Assembly: GCA_050699055.1 (NCBI GenBank)
Contig: JBOHCT010000236.1
Coordinates: 1 to 5,353, forward strand
DNA from: JBOHCT01 sp050699055
GTDB taxonomy: Bacteria; Actinomycetota; Actinomycetes; Streptosporangiales; JBOHCT01
Length of the DNA stretch: 5,353 nucleotides
Reading direction: 5' to 3'
The first letter of the stretch is position 1; every line of letters starts with the position of its first letter. This document shows, piece by piece, positions 5,227 to 5,353 of the stretch. Both the position numbers and the translations under genes were made by a program. The notes under the pieces are model-generated. The model was not told the origin of the DNA. It saw only the letters and a program-made list of their open reading frames with translations, and did no database searches.

Positions 5227-5353
5227 GTAACTGGTCAGGTTGCCGGCGTGGCTGCTTGATCTCGGCGTGGCGTTGGTGATGCTGGTGGTGTGTCTGGGGC
5301 TGGCGAGGTTGAAGAGCTGCGGGAGCGGCTTGCCGCGCTGGAACGGGTCTTGT
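5227..5353 (+). mobile_element. Probable left end of an IS66-family insertion sequence (cut by the window)
   Basis: The proposed left end is GTAACTGGTCAGG at 5227. IS66-family terminal repeats typically begin GTAA (family knowledge), and the first candidate transposase codon lies 63 bases inside. The element would continue beyond the right edge. It stands 114 bases upstream of the marP start, leaving the putative marP promoter untouched. The exact boundary is uncertain because only one end is visible; if it is right, the 8-base target duplicate should be CTCCCGAG (5219-5226). The stretch 5126-5226 holds no gene I can support; it contains a small hairpin GGCCC-TGC-GGGCC (5186-5198). Confidence 0.42.
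5290..5353 (+). CDS. Probable IS66-type transposase, N-terminal start only
   Basis: From GTG 5290 the frame reads MSGAGEVEELRERLAALERVL and is still open at the window edge. This is the coiled-coil leucine/arginine/glutamate heptad pattern that begins many IS66-family transposases, where it is normally followed by an RNSSNSSxPPSSD-type motif that lies outside this window. An in-frame TGA upstream and the lack of another start in between support the GTG. Third codon positions are less GC-biased here than in the neighbouring marP gene, as expected for imported DNA. Only 21 codons can be seen, so any coiled-coil protein remains possible. Confidence 0.42.
   Translation, partial: MSGAGEVEELRERLAALERVL

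Noticed and set aside
5123..5353. A minus-strand frame open from the window edge to TAG 5123-5125 (76 codons, reading ...LPREHVNRSQEARRADAREV...)
   Set aside because: It has no start in its upper part except GTG 5213-5215 and is very rich in Gln, His, Arg and Pro, the usual look of a shadow frame in GC-rich DNA. It also runs opposite to the transposase-like start. It could be the truncated tail of a gene upstream of marP, but I have no homology to support that.

Overview
This is a high-GC chromosomal window from an actinomycete. Gene content, GC-rich codon third positions, GTG/TTG starts and TANNNT-type -10 boxes all fit Actinomycetota. The protein sequences fit a non-mycobacterial lineage, but I cannot place the genus.

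The backbone is a neighbourhood I know from Mycobacterium tuberculosis: acs (Rv3667), a holin-like membrane protein (Rv3669), an EphE-type epoxide-hydrolase-like protein (Rv3670) and, convergent with it, the acid-resistance membrane serine protease MarP (Rv3671c). In this window they are: the 3' end of acs (2-256, +) with a strong intrinsic terminator; a two-helix Act-holin/DUF1469-type protein (615-1067, +); an alpha/beta hydrolase (2885-3850, +); and a complete MarP with CvpA-like membrane domain, His-Asp-Ser triad and a likely disulfide pair (3919-5112, -).

Three things break into that backbone. (1) Between acs and the holin-like gene (257-614) there is no intact gene, but a short stretch at 398-469 reads like the C-terminal motif of a VapC PIN-domain toxin. 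(2) Between the holin-like gene and the hydrolase sits a minus-strand pair: a DMT/EamA-type transporter and a catalase pseudogene. The catalase keeps its promoter region, RBS, first ~176 codons and last ~63 codons, but has lost about 245 codons from the middle and is out of frame at the scar. The scar is an 11-bp perfect inverted repeat, which suggests how the lesion formed. (3) Upstream of marP the window ends in what looks like the left end and first 21 codons of an IS66-family transposase gene, inserted just behind the marP promoter.

Functionally, acs makes acetyl-CoA from acetate, MarP is a periplasmic protease for acid and oxidative stress, and the catalase would have removed peroxide but can no longer do so. 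The catalase and hydrolase genes are divergent and share a 157-bp control region containing a 17-bp palindrome (7-3-7) of the size that Fur/PerR-type repressors use. I see no CRISPR array, rRNA or tRNA gene, and no convincing new multi-gene system. The most unusual item is the catalase deletion scar.
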